Positions 37,515 through 50,962 of a stretch of DNA of 64,000 nt are shown piece after piece; the first letter of the stretch is position 1; each line of letters begins with the position of its first letter. Below the pieces are notes generated by a model. That model was given only the letters and a program-made list of their open reading frames with translations, did no database searches and was not told the origin of the DNA. The position numbers and the translations under genes are program-made. The stretch is from NCBI GenBank assembly GCA_029216955.1, contig JANAVB010010791.1, positions 5,344,410 through 5,408,409 of the forward strand, written 5' to 3'. Origin of the DNA: Iris pallida. Its lineage: Eukaryota > Streptophyta > Magnoliopsida > Asparagales > Iridaceae.

Positions 37515-40500
37515 TGTAAAGCCCCTAAATTTCTACTATTTTTTTATTAAATTTGGTACTGATTTAAAATTTGGTATTGTACGTCGCGTAGTCGTATTAT
37601 ACGTTGCGCGCGAAATTTTATTTTTCGTAATTGCTCGACGAGTGCGAATATGTGTGAGCGTACATATTTTTAGAAAAATATTTTTTTCCATTTTTATATT
37701 TTCAAAATAATATATAGTAATTACTTTATTTTTATATAGGGCGTAAGATATAATTTATGTATAAATTAATTCTCGAAATTATTTATTAATTATCTTAAAT
37801 TATTTCAAAGGTATTTTTGAAGTAGTTCCTATTAATATTTAAATTGATTTTTGAAATTTATTAATATTAATATATTATTATTCAAAAAGATATTTAAATA
37901 TTTATTATTTTTGAAATTATTATTATTATTATTTTTTGGAAAATGTATTTCGAAATTTTTGTGGCGATTTAAATCTTGATTTGAATTTACGGATTTATTT
38001 AAATAGTTAAATATTTGAAATTTGATTTATTCTATTTGATTTTAAAATAAAAATTTAATTAGATTTAAATTGAATTTGTATTGGATTGGATTTGATTGAT
38101 TTTAAATTAAGTTGTGAATTATCTATTTTGGGTTTAAACTACTCATAATCCTATCCAAATGAGAATTTCCACATCCTATAAATAGGCAGGCACTCCTCCA
38201 TATTATTTGTCTCCACAATTCATCTTCCACAAATTTTCTACAACCCAAGTTCGTGCATCGTGTCCATGTTCGTTTCCTCCTCCCCTTTTACTAAAAATTT
38301 TCTAACACATATACAACATATCTCGCGTCCGACAATTCCGGACGTCCATCTATGTCGTGCCGGACATTTTCCGACACGACCCAACCCTAAATCCTAACCG
38401 CTGCCCAATTTTCTCCGTTCCTCATGTCAACCCACGCCGCCATCTCCCTTCCCCCTTTCCGTCGTTCGAAGCCAACTAATCCAGCCATCGCCAACAGAAC
38501 CGCCAACCCTACACCAGCCAACAACACCATCACCTTCACCACCAGTCCCCAACCCCGACCACAGACGTGACCTAGCAACTCCACCACAGCCCAAACCCAA
38601 ACCCGACGACGACACACTCCGTCGAACCCCGACACAGCCACACCCGCTACCACCAGCAGCCAAGCCACCCGACAACCGACCACCAACACCCTGGTCGTCG
38701 GCCCCAAACACCCTTCACATCTGGCCGCATCGGCCGACCGCCCCTAACCACTGCCACCGCCTCTTCCCTGGCCACAACCAACCCATCGTCACCACCACCA
38801 AACTCATCCTAAAAAAAAACAACAACAACAAGAGGAAAAACCCTTACCCAAAGCCGCCGCGGCCGGCGCATCTCCGCCGCGCCAGCACGAGCGTGCCGCC
38901 CGCACGCAGCCCCGCCGGGGACTCCGACTCCCCGAAACCCCCTCCGCTGACTCCCACCGCCTTCCGTCGAACCCCGGCCAGAAAACCCTGAACACCGACG
39001 TGCCTCCATCTTCCCCCGCCGTTCCGCTCCTCTCTCCGACCCAGCCGCCTATCCCCCGCTCGCAGCTCGCTCCTTCCGCCGCCAGCGACCCCGATCCACC
39101 CTCCACCGCCGAGTCTCCAGCCCTTTCTCCCTTCGCTCTCTTTTTTTTCCTTCCCGCCTGTCCTTCTCTCTCTCTCACCTCACTAATCTCCTCACTTCTT
39201 TGTTTAGAAGCACAGCACAATTTCAATGTTTTTTTATTATTATATTTTTTGTTAACTATTATTATATTTTTCATCTCATTATTATTATTATTATTATTGT
39301 TATTTTCTTTCTTTTTGTTTTTGTTAGTACTATTATTAATATAATTTATTGTATAATAAAAGGATATATGTTCTCATATAGGAGGATTTGTATATTAGTA
39401 TGTATAACTATATAAATATAGGACAAATACAGATTTCATTTATTGTTATTAATATTATTTACAATGGTAATTTGTTATTAGTTATCATTCAGATTTTCAT
39501 TGGTTCCACTAATACCAAAATTGTTATTTTGTTCTCAGTATATTACAATAATTCTAGATATATTGTCATATTATTTTGAGGTATCTTGTTTATGTCTTTT
39601 TGGCCTAAAATGATTTCCAACATATTTACCTAAAATACTTTGACCCATAAAAATTTAGTTTCAAGAATTATAAAATAATTTACTAGTATTTCTCAAATAT
39701 TTTAAATAATATAGTTTCTATCTCGAAATCGTTTTTTTTACAACTTAGAGCTTTTGCAAAAAGAAGAAGAGATTTTTCTTGACTCTAAGTATTTTTTTTA
39801 ATGAATATTTTGACCTATGAAAACTAGTTATTAAGTATTATAAATAATTTCCTAAAAATCATATATATTATTTTTTTCTATCGATCAATCTCATGTCCGT
39901 AACGAGCCCATTTCTTCCTATTCCCTTCCAATCCTATACTACCTTATGTCCACACTAATTAAATTGACCATCCTGGACCCGATGGAACTGTCTGTGCCAC
40001 CATCAGAGGTCACCTTGCACAGTTGTATTACCGAAGCCATACATTGAGTATCGCAGCACACCAGGCGTCGCAACAGGCAAGTATACCTTGCTAATTAACT
40101 GTCAAATTATTTATTTTCTGCATTATTTATTTTGTTTCATATTGTTAGTTTTCTTTGTTATAAACTGCGCGTCCAAGCCATACTTGGGTGCAAGCGACTT
40201 TATTAGTCATTACTTTATTTTATGCATGTTGACTTAGTGTTAGCGGACTACCTTCTTGTTGGGGGATATCCTTATATCTTCCTTTGGCTGTGACACTCAC
40301 ACTACACGGTTTGAGACATGTTGCTAGGGACACGACTTATTGACTAGCTATCTCTAAAGTCGTGTGACGGTAGATGATCGTAACTACTATGACTAGGGTT
40401 TTAGAGACTCAAGCAGTTACAAAACTGGACGAGCCATGGACATGACTTGAACAGTGTGGGAAATATTGGGGGAGGACAGTCGCTAGTGCGTATGGAAATC

Positions 40501-41149
40501 CAAACAGGTAAACCACAGTCTCCGGATGGAACTGTGGCGATATATTTGCAGATGCTCTCTGACGTTTTGGACGTTACGGACGGATACAGATGACTGGATG
40601 CCAGTTACGTACACATAGCCTAAAATCCCACCCATGCGCATGAAAGTTGTCCTCTAAATTACAAATTAGGCTGTTAGAATCTCCTTTGCATATTTATGTC
40701 TAGGATAGTCTTTTATATATTATTTTATTATTCTGACAGTTCATATTAGCTTGTTCTTCCTGTAACTTGCTACGTCCGTCTGAGGACCTGGTTTTTCTCC
40801 AGGTGTGTGTACATGTCTTCTGCAGGTATTCTAGCCAAGGCCGTGGTCTTTTCCATTCCTTCGAAGACGATTGCGTTTAGTTCGTCTTGTCATTTTATGG
40901 ATCGATTCTTGTACATTTCTTTCATTGAGATAGTTGGTAGTGGACTTTGTCTCCGCCCAACGATTGTATCATAAATATTCAAGTTGATTTTTCTATTATA
41001 TATTCTTTTCATTGTGGATGAGATTTAGTTTGTCTTAGATTACTACGTTTTACAACTTATGTATACATACAAGGCCCATGTACTTCGTATGTATACAGCT
41101 AACATGTCTACGTACTTAGTCCTACGTATATTGGGACTGGGGCGTTACA
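37515..41149 (+). repeat. Element B 3' LTR
   Basis: Runs TGTAAAGCCCC...GGGGCGTTACA, near-identical to the 5' LTR with scattered substitutions and small length changes in T and ATT runs. Confidence 0.95.
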
Positions 41150-41154
41150 GCTTC

Positions 41155-41580
41155 TTCGGTCACACCACCAGTCGCATCATCCGGAGCAGATCTCAACAGC
41201 CAGCACGCCAGTAGACGTATATTCCTATCAGAGGCTCTGCGCTTCAGCCCAGCGGAAGACCCAGACTTAGATTCAGATGACGACCACCTACAATTTTTGC
41301 CGTCGCCAGGACATCACCATAAAGAGTGCTGCCAGAGACGAAGGCTACGCCTGCACTACGGATCGCCTTCCCATCAAGTCAAGGATTTCCCGGAGATCGT
41401 TGATCACACTGCCCAAGGACAAGCACGGAGAGCATCAGGACTGCAATAAGGGGACCCGCCTCTCCAGATTCTGCCATCACATGGAGCACTGTCGCAGGGA
41501 CCAGCCTACGTCAGGGTAGTTGAGGAAGATTGAAGAGACTCCAGTTCCGGAGGAACACTGAAGATAGAATGAAGATAGAA
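41155..41580 (+). pseudogene. Element D gag-like region with degenerate zinc knuckle
   Basis: One frame encodes ECCQRRRLRLHYGSPSHQ followed by VKDFPEIVD. The spacing of a Gag CCHC knuckle is recognisable around the retained His, but the three expected Cys positions read Arg, Tyr and Phe, each one base from a Cys codon. Stops follow. This is inferred from spacing, not from a full domain match. Confidence 0.4.
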
Positions 41581-43457
41581 GATTTTTTTTGCTTGGTTGG
41601 TAAAACCATGTATCTTGATTAGCAATCCAGTCTTTCCTCAAATTTCTTTTAGCATCTAGACAATTTCTTGAAACTTCTTGTTTTCTATTTTGAAACCGGA
41701 GATGATATTCGAAACTTATTTTGGGATATTGTTTCCTATCCAGTAAACATGTTTCATATCCACAATTTGATATTATTTGAAATCCACTACTCGATAATGT
41801 TTGCCTATTTCCTTTGATGATTTCGATTTTCTACTCGAGAGTTGTTCACTTCCTGTTTCGACCTTGTCTCATATCCAAGATTTCGCTTGTTTTTCGGGAT
41901 ACTTGTTCTTAATTGTTATTGATATTCTGTTCGCTAATCAAACTTGTACTAATCAAGATTTATTCCTACATGAAATATCATTCTGAAACCGCGTTTGAAC
42001 CTTCGCTTCTATTGATGCTTGTTTGATATTCTATTTCCTATTTTGACTTTATTCGGGACTCGTCCTCTATTTGCGACTTTGTTTACCATTGAGATTGCTT
42101 GTTTCATATTTACAATCCAATACCTTGTTTCCTGTTGAAATCTGTTTTCTAGTTACTATTCAAAAATCTTGTTTCCTCGTTAAGATTTTCTATTTCGAGA
42201 TTTTGTTCCTTATTCACTACTTTGTTGATACTTGATTTTCTATTGTTTACCCTATTGGAGATTTCGTTTTCTATTCGAGTTTTTGCTCCAGATCTCATTG
42301 TTATTCGAGATTTTATTGAAACTTGTTTCCGGTACGAGGTTTTATTTATTATTTTGAAACTTGTCTCATATCTGATGCTTTGTTTCAGTTCATCCTTCGA
42401 GACTCTGTTATCCCTTCGAAATAATGTCCTATATATGGAATCTTGTTACCATCCCAGGTTTCATTTGACAATTCGGTTACCATTTGAAACTTTGTTCACT
42501 GTTGAGGGTTGAAAATGTCTTTGTTGCCTTTGTACTCACTATTCCTTGATTTGAGTCTGTGTTGTTTCTTAGTACCTAATAAACCCTTGTATTCTAACAG
42601 GCAGATAATACTATTTTTGTGAGTTGGACCATGAGAACCCATTTTGAATTCCTTGAATTCTTTTTGAAATTCCTCTGGATACTACTCAATGACCTACTAA
42701 GGCGTGACAGTTGCACACTGAAACCATTATCTGGATTATGGAGACTAAGGGTTCACTGCAGTCAGCAGCGCACTGGCGAGCCGGGAACTTTAAGTTGAAA
42801 TAATTTCAGGTATTTCTCAGTTTTTGAGTATCTAGACTTTGTCCAAAAACTTTCATATTTGATCTCTTGAGTTGTTTCGTTAACACTTGTTTGAATTGAT
42901 AAAGTTGATAGAGTACTCGGTAACATATCATTGTTTGAGTCATGGAACTGAATGTTCACTGCAGCCAGATGTACACTGGCAAGGCAGGATTTTAAGTACA
43001 GTGATTTCAATGGCTATATATTTTCGGACACCCTGGAGACTATAATTGCTTTCATATCATTATTGATATTTCAAAAAAATTGCAAATCCTTGCACATTTT
43101 TTTTGATTTGATACTAATACCTCCTGAGTTGTCCCATCTAATTTTTTTTAAATCGACCGTTGCAAATTCTCTTCTTGCATTTTATTGTCGGATCATGTGA
43201 CTTCCTAAACTTGGATTCCATTCCATCAGATTTATCATATCTATATTTTGATCATGTTTTGCCTAAATTTCAATCTGATCATACCTATCTAACAGTGATT
43301 CTCCTATCGTGCTAAACTTTTTATTATGCCTAAAAGATCGTGCCCTCACGGCTCATCCTCTAAGTTGTAATTAAAATTCATTCCACTTTGTGTCTGTTTG
43401 ATCCTCGATCCTTGTCAAAGCGTGATATTCTAAACTTCTTGTGTGTACAGGGTCTCA
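41581..43457 (+). other. Element D interior, non-coding stretch
   Basis: About 1.9 kb of T-rich sequence with recurring words CTTGTTTC, GATATT and GAAACTTG, and no protein domain. Two diverged copies of a segment around GTTCACTGCAG occur at about 42751 and 42954. It occupies the place where protease to integrase would be in a complete chromovirus. Confidence 0.6.
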
Positions 43458-43757
43458 AGGCTCAGGGAACATCTCCGAGTTGCACCGGATCGGCAGAAGC
43501 ACTGGACGGACAACAGCAGATGGCCACTGGAGTTCGCAGTTGGTGATAGAGTGTTCCTGAAGATCTCGCCGACCAGGGGTATCATTTAGTTCGGCAGAGG
43601 CGAGAAGCTCAGTCCGAGGTATATCGGGCCTTTCGACGTGACGACGCGGATTGGCGAGGTGGCGTATCGACTAGCACTTCCAGCCAGCTTGGAGGGGGTA
43701 CACGACGTTTTCTTCGTATCTCAGCTTCGACGCAACATTCCAGACCCGAGCCATGTA
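43458..43757 (+). pseudogene. pol: Integrase C-terminus of element D (Tekay/Del type)
   Basis: Reads RLREHLRVAPDRQKHWTD, then LEFAVGDRVFLKISPTRG, a TAG at 43587, then KLSPRYIGPFDV, IGEVAYRLALPASL, VHDVFFVSQLRR and DPSHV. These are the signature segments of the chromovirus integrase C-terminal domain. The coding sequence is split by element C after 43757. It resumes in frame at 53127 once one copy of the 5-bp duplication is removed (CAT GTA GTA GAC TAC). Confidence 0.93.
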
Positions 43758-44441
43758 TGTAGCTCCCCTTTCCAAAAATTTTAAAATATTTTTATTTATT
43801 ATTTAATTGATTTAAATGGTGATTTTTAGAACTTTATAAATAATTAATTTAATTTATTATTACGGTAGATGATTTTAGCCATGGTTAAGAATTGGAGTAC
43901 AAGACGACTAGGAATCATGGCACGGATAGTGCAGTGGCGTGCTTTGACTAGTGTTTAGCCATGGTAAAGGAAGACCCAGCCATAAGTATGTCCTAACTAG
44001 GAAAACCAGGCCAAAAATTATGACTTAACCGTACCGAAGATTTTATTTATTATTTAATTATATTATTGAGTTTTAGGAAACCCGGTTGTACCGAACCTGA
44101 CCAGATTGGGCTCAAGTCAAATCCAAGCCCATGTAGGCATGTAGTGGGACTAAATACGACCTTGTAGACATGTTTGGTAAATGCAAATATTTTTGTGTAT
44201 ATATTTAGGAATTGGCGATTTATATTTATTAAATTATTTATTATAATGATATCTGTATATATATGTGTATATATATTTCTATAAACAAGACACTATATTA
44301 TGAATATATATTATTGGGATATATTTTGGTGGTTTTGAATATTTATTGTTGTAATGGTAGGTATGCATGGAAGTTATGTATAAATAAATAGATATTACAT
44401 ATGTGTGTATGAGTATGTATATATAAATATAAATATTATAC

Positions 44442-44518
<77 letters not shown>

Positions 44519-44820
44519 TATACGTGTGAATGGATGTACATATATATAAATAGATATTATATACATGTATAACTGTTTGTATATATAAATATATATAATA
44601 TGTGGGTATGTGAATATGAATATGTGTGTATGTGAATATGTGGGTATGTGAATATAAATATATATAAAAAAATAAAAATAAATATATATATATATATAAA
44701 TATGTGGGTATGTGAATATGAATATAAATATATTGTACGTGTATGAATATATATAAATAAATATTATATATTATGTAGGTATGAATATGTATAACTATAT
44801 ATTACATATGTGTGTATGTT

Positions 44821-45089
<269 letters not shown>

Positions 45090-45339
45090 AATGTATGTAA
45101 ATGTATACGTGTATATATATGTATATGCGAATATACGTATACATATATAGGTATATATATATATATAGAGAAATAAATAGAAAAAAAAAGAAAAAGGAAA
45201 GGAAAACAACAAGTCACAGCCAAACAGTGGCCCGGCCTAGCCAGGCCCAAATCCCAGCCCAGCCCGAGGCTGCCAGTGCAAGCCTGAACAATCCCTACCA
45301 AGCCGACCTTCCCCCAACCTCGACCGTTCAAAACGTGCG

Positions 45340-45347
45340 TATATAAA
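45340..45347 (+). promoter_or_regulatory. TATA box, element C 5' LTR
   Basis: TATATAAA before cgatcgagagcagcgaaccc; the 3' LTR has the same at 51198-51205. Confidence 0.65.
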
Positions 45348-45707
45348 CGATCGAGAGCAGCGAACCCTAACTCCTCAAACGCCACCCCCAGAGTGTTGCT
45401 TGAGGCCAGGCGACCCTGCCCCGACCCATGCGGCGCGCAGCCACCGCCGGCCGGCTACCGGAGGCCACGCGCGCGCGTGTGAACGACAGCAGCAATGGCA
45501 GCCATCTACCCAACTTTGCAGTATGTTTTCTTTGTGATCGTCTAATGAAATTCAATTCCGTAAAATCCTATGTGAAGCCCAGTTGACCCTTTTGAAATCG
45601 CAATAGATGGATTCTTAGTTAGGCAACAAATCTGTCCCGAAAATCGATGTAAAAGTTGACAAAATTCTGTTTGAAAATAGAACGTATAATAGTCCAATTG
45701 TCCATGT

Positions 45708-46016
45708 TTGAAGATCGATTCCGATCGATCTAATGCCATATTAAAAATTCTAATTGAACACACTTTTAGACAACATATAGGACTTCACGATCTTTTTTGT
45801 GGATTTGGAAATCATCGACTACGCGTCGAGAAATCGAATCCTGAAGTTGACCGAAAAACTGTTTTCGAAAACATAGAAAACCATCCACACGATGTGCGTT
45901 CCACCAAACCGGGCGACGTGGTCGCGAATCGAAAGCATCAAAAGGTGCGTAACGGCTTCGTGGTCGTGTGGGCTTTGGCGGAATTCAAATTGGTCGCGTG
46001 TGCGCGACGAATTTGA
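45708..46016 (+). other. Conserved open frame inside the A/C-type LTRs
   Basis: A frame of 102 codons with HRLRVEKSNPEV, GDVVANRKH and VRNGFVVVWAL. Equivalent frames remain open in the other C LTR (51566-51874) and in both A LTRs on the minus strand (18869-19240, 23154-23525), with amino-acid changes between families. The surrounding non-coding DNA is also conserved, so this may be an accident of DNA conservation. No known domain. Confidence 0.3.
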
Positions 46017-47263
46017 TGCGTATCCGTCAAAATTTATCGTATCGACCACTTTGCACAAACTCTAATTACTTTGTGCACGCTCGTCAGATAGAGACGAAAC
46101 TTGCGCCAGCAGGACCGTATCATTTTTCTAGTCCTGTATGCCAAGTTTGGTCCAATTCTGAGACAGTTGAATTGGAACGCTGTTTTGTGGGCCCGACGGT
46201 CCGACTCAACGGGCGATTTTGTGCACGGCCCGCCGAAATCCAACTTTGGACATACGGTTGGGTTCATATTGAAAAATTGGACCTGTTGACATATAGTTTG
46301 ACGACTTTAGAGACAGTTAACTCTGGCACGCTTTTCGGTGCAAAGCGGGTCCAACGGCGGACATCGTTTTGCCCGAAATTACCGTTTTGACCTGTGTCCG
46401 GAATTGGACTTAAGGACAGGCAATCCTAACTAATTTGACTATTCTGAGAATGTTGGTACTATTTATTTCAGCATCTGGAGACTTTTGCATGTGTTGACTG
46501 ATTGTGGCTCATTGAGTGGTATATTATTATTGGTTTCACCAGCTAAGGACCTCCGGCAAGTACACTTTTTGATTGCTTTCCGATTCATAGTAGTCTTTTC
46601 ATTTCATGTCTATACATATATCTTACTGCTTGTTGACACGCTCGTCACACGGAGTAGTCGAGAGGGGAAATATCTTAGTAGATATGTGGACTACCCAGAA
46701 CTATCCCATGATGTCTATTCGTGAACAATAGCACCTGTACACGATACGTACAGGTGCCGGATTTACCCCCTAGCCATTCACATGTCGAAAATGATATTTC
46801 AAACCACCTAGATAGATGTCTTTTATTAGTTTTTCCTTGTTTTCTTCTCTATCGTGCCATGTCATCAGTTCTTTCCAGTTTTTATATCTTATATGTTATT
46901 TTCATGTCTTGTTAATTCTATTGTGTTTTCGCATTATCGTCGGTTTGTGTACTTGTTCCATTTCTGACTGGAAACCAACATTTTTTAGGTTTAGCCGTAA
47001 TCACTCTTAGCATGGGGAAGGCTTGGGTATGTTGAGGTCAACCTAGAAATAGAAAGCAACTGTATCAACTTCATTAATTGTAAAATCTTGTATTTTCTTT
47101 AATTATAAAGGATGTAATAAATGTAGAAATATGAATGAGCAGCAAATGTTGTATTTTTGAGCATTTATTTCTTGCTGGCTTGACAGCGTTCTACCGCCGA
47201 CTCTGCGGCGTAGGCTGGCTTGGACACGTCTCGTATCCGAAAAAGTGGGTACGAGTCGTGACA

Positions 47264-49971
47264 AGTTTTTGTGGTGGCCCATGCAGGTCTGTTTTCGCAA
47301 AAGATTGTGAACTCGTGATGGTACTTAAGTTAGTCGTACCATTGCGAGCCTGCGCCCAGGAAATGCTCATTCACAATTAGGATTAAAATAAATTAGGAGA
47401 ATAACTAGGACTAGGAGTCCCTTGTTCAAATTAACCGTTGGGTAGTTAAGGTTATTAGATAGGCCATACAATTTAGATAGCTTGCTAGATCCCTATAGGT
47501 ACACTATTACTTTTGATATGACAATGTGATCTAATGTGGATATACTATTCGCTTGGTATGTTAGACTTGCCTAGAATTAAGGCGTTAATTTTGATAAACT
47601 GTTTAATTTTCTTTTACTTTATTAGATATAAGTCTTATATCATAAGTTAGAATTGTCTACTTTAAATTCTATTTTGCTATAAAGAACTAGTTTATAATTT
47701 CTGATTCTGTTATTCGTGTACGAATCTCGAGTTAGATTTTGATTCTCACAAAACTCGAACTACTTGTGCCTCCTTTCCAAAAATCTTGCCTCCTTATATT
47801 TTGACTATCTTGACCAACGCTGCTATTACAGCCTAGTTTTGCAAGCTTACTCTTTTATCGAGCTTGATTCAAGACATATGTTTATTGGGGACGTCCGCTA
47901 ACATATTATCTAATCAGAATCAGTGTATTACGGTCTGATCAACCATGATACATTTGGTTCACTTTTTATTTAATTACCGTGGGTGGATTGAGATGTAGAT
48001 GTCTCTAGGATACTCATCCGCGACTGTTTTGACAATTCCTCTTGAATTATACATTCGCTTTTGAATCACGTAATTGTATTCAGTGACGTCTCTTGAACTC
48101 TTTATTGTTTTGTCTTTCACTGATTGGAAAGACGAAAGCTCGTAATTGAGAGATAGATACAGAGTATCCCCCATGGCTATGATAGTTGTATACGCAAGTG
48201 TAGCTAACATCGGCCAGTCGTGTGATAAGGACCTTGCCTTGAGTTACTCGTCCTCCTTCCGACCTTCAAGCTACTATGGGGACCTTCTAGCCATCTGAAT
48301 TTAAGGAATGATCCTTGACTTGACTTATATCTATCGTATCTCATTACGCTGTGTCTTACTCTTTATTGACAAGAATCGAGGTACAATATCCGGACTTCGG
48401 AATTCTTATAACCCCATTATTCCTAAAAACATATCCTAGCTTCTAAGGTGGGTAGACTGTAAGCCTTCTAAAATTTAGGATATGTGAGAATTACCGATTG
48501 ATCGGAATAATTTCCATTAGGATGAAAATTAGTGTCCCATGGACTCCCACTTTCCTTTTAGATCATTTTGTGTCCCCGGCCGTGTCATTAATATTCGGAG
48601 CACGTGACCAGCTGTTACCTTCTAACGAATTTTATATGCAAGATCTAGACGAGTCAACCTTCATCTAGGTATATCATGTCCCACTCAAAACCGTCCCCTT
48701 GTACTCTATTTTGTGCTATGACTTTCAGGTTAAAAGGACTAGCTATAACCCTTACCATAATAGCGGTATGTTTCCCGACTTCCATTAAAGGCTCAACCTT
48801 GACTCAATTCATTCGACCCAATATATGGTTGTGATTCACTTGAAGTCCACTACGCACATGTCACTAGTGTGTCACTCAATTGTGTCTTCTCGTGCTGTTT
48901 AAACACAAAAGTCACGGAAGGCGCATCTTCAGGGCTTACAGAACCTATTTAACCAATCCGATTGCCTAACTAGCTCAACCACTTGGGTGGAAACTTATTC
49001 CAGATTACCCTAACCTAGTAGAAATACTTTTATCGTTGGGATCTTGTCCAGTCAATATAGATTGAAGTCCAAGGTTCATCCAACCGACGACTAATGTCTA
49101 ATTGGGGAACCCATTAAGACCCAGTAATACCCATTCATGCATACCACCATATTTGGACTACAAAACTAAACTATTTGAAATAGGTCCCTATACCTATTAT
49201 GTAGTCTCCCCCTCTTAGAATAAGAAGACATTTGTAACCCTTGTTCCATCTACCTAGAAGTTGCGATACGATCTTGTATTGCATTTATATCCCTTGTTTG
49301 TGTGTTTAAATAACCATGGGAAAGATCGCAATCTTGATTTCTCAAATTTTGTTCTATTTTAGAACGTTGTTTAGAATTTCGAGAATGGAACTTCTGTATT
49401 GCGCAGATTGTAAGCTCTCCTAAAGAACGAATGATTCTTAGATTTAGCAAGTGACTAGACTAGAGTAGCCCCATCTAGCAAATAAGTCAATGGTCCGTAA
49501 ACCTTCTTTCTACCTGCATCATTGGAAACTCTCTACGCTCTCAAAACTTCATAATTGCCCTTGATTATTCCGCCTTACCCTTATGTCCTTTTATTTCGGA
49601 GCGAATGGTCATACTTATTAGAATTTGCCAATATTTTTTAGCTACTTGTGTAAATTATTGATTGTTAGATTTTGGGTTATTTGATAGATAGGAGAGGATT
49701 ATAGAGGCCAAAAGCAGTAGATATCTATTTGTAGCAATTTTAGCAAATAGTTGGAAGATTACAAGTTTTAGTGACATAGCTTTGAGGGAGTAGTGTGACC
49801 AAAGGTGGGTAGAAGTCCTGGAGGCTATATGGCTAGTAGAAGATTACAAACTATTTTTGAGGAATTAAAATTTAAGGAGATTAAGTTTCATGTAGACCTT
49901 CTTATTGAATTTTAAGAAATAATTATGGATTAGAATTTCGAGGACGAAATTATTTTTAAGGTGGGTAGATT
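47264..49971 (+). other. Element C interior, non-coding, 2708 bp
   Basis: Starts with the leader block (47264-47289) and ends with AATTTCGAGGACGAAATT (49934-49951) and the polypurine tract AAGGTGGGTAGATT. The longest frames are under 80 codons and show no domain. About 47818-48310 resembles the interior of element B. Confidence 0.85.
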
Positions 49972-50864
49972 TGTAGCTCCCCTTCCCGAAAATTTTAAAA
50001 TATTTTTATTTATTATTTAATTGATTTAAATGGTGATTTTTAGAACTTTATAAATAATTAATTTAATTCATTATTACGGTAGATGATTTTAGCCATGGTT
50101 AGGAATTGGAGTACAAGACGACTAGGAATCATGGCACGGATAGTGCAGTGGCGTGCTTTGACTAGAGTTTAGCCATGGTAGAGGAAGACCCAGCCATAAG
50201 TATGTCCTAACTAGGAAAACCAGGCCAAGTTGCGACTTAACCGTACCGAAGATTTTATTTATTATTTAATTATATTATTGAGTTTTAGGGAACCCGGTTG
50301 TACCGAACCTGACCAGATTGGGCTCAAGTTAAATCCAAGCCCATGTAGGTATGTAGTGGGACCAAATACGATCTTGTAGACATGTTTGGTAAATGTAAAT
50401 ATTTTTGTGCATATATTTAGGAATCGGCGATTTATATTTATTAAATCATTTATTATAATGATATGTGTATATATATGTATACATATTTCTATAAATAAGA
50501 CACTATATTATGAATATATATTATTGGGATATATTTTGGTGGTTGTGAATATTTATTGTTGTAATGGTAGGTATGCATGAAAGTTATGTATAAATAAATA
50601 GATATTACATATGTGTGTATGCGTATGTATATATAAATATAAATATTATACGTGTATATGTGTATATATATATATAAATATATTATACATGTGTATGGAT
50701 ATACATATATATAAATAGATATTATATACGTGTATAACTGTTTGTATATATAAATATATATAAATATGTGGGTATGTGAATATGAATATATATGAATATA
50801 AATATATTGTACGTGTATGAATATATATAAATAAATATTATATATTATGTAGGTATGAATATGT

Positions 50865-50962
<98 letters not shown>

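Larger units (their letters stand above)
32562..41149 (+). mobile_element. Element B: LARD-like LTR retrotransposon
   Basis: Two LTRs of 3636 and 3635 bp (32562-36197, 37515-41149) flank a 1317-bp interior. A perfect 5-bp duplication gcttc lies at 32557-32561 and 41150-41154. The near-equal LTRs indicate a relatively recent insertion. There is no gag or pol. Its LTR family is that of the 1955-5399 LTR. Confidence 0.95.
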
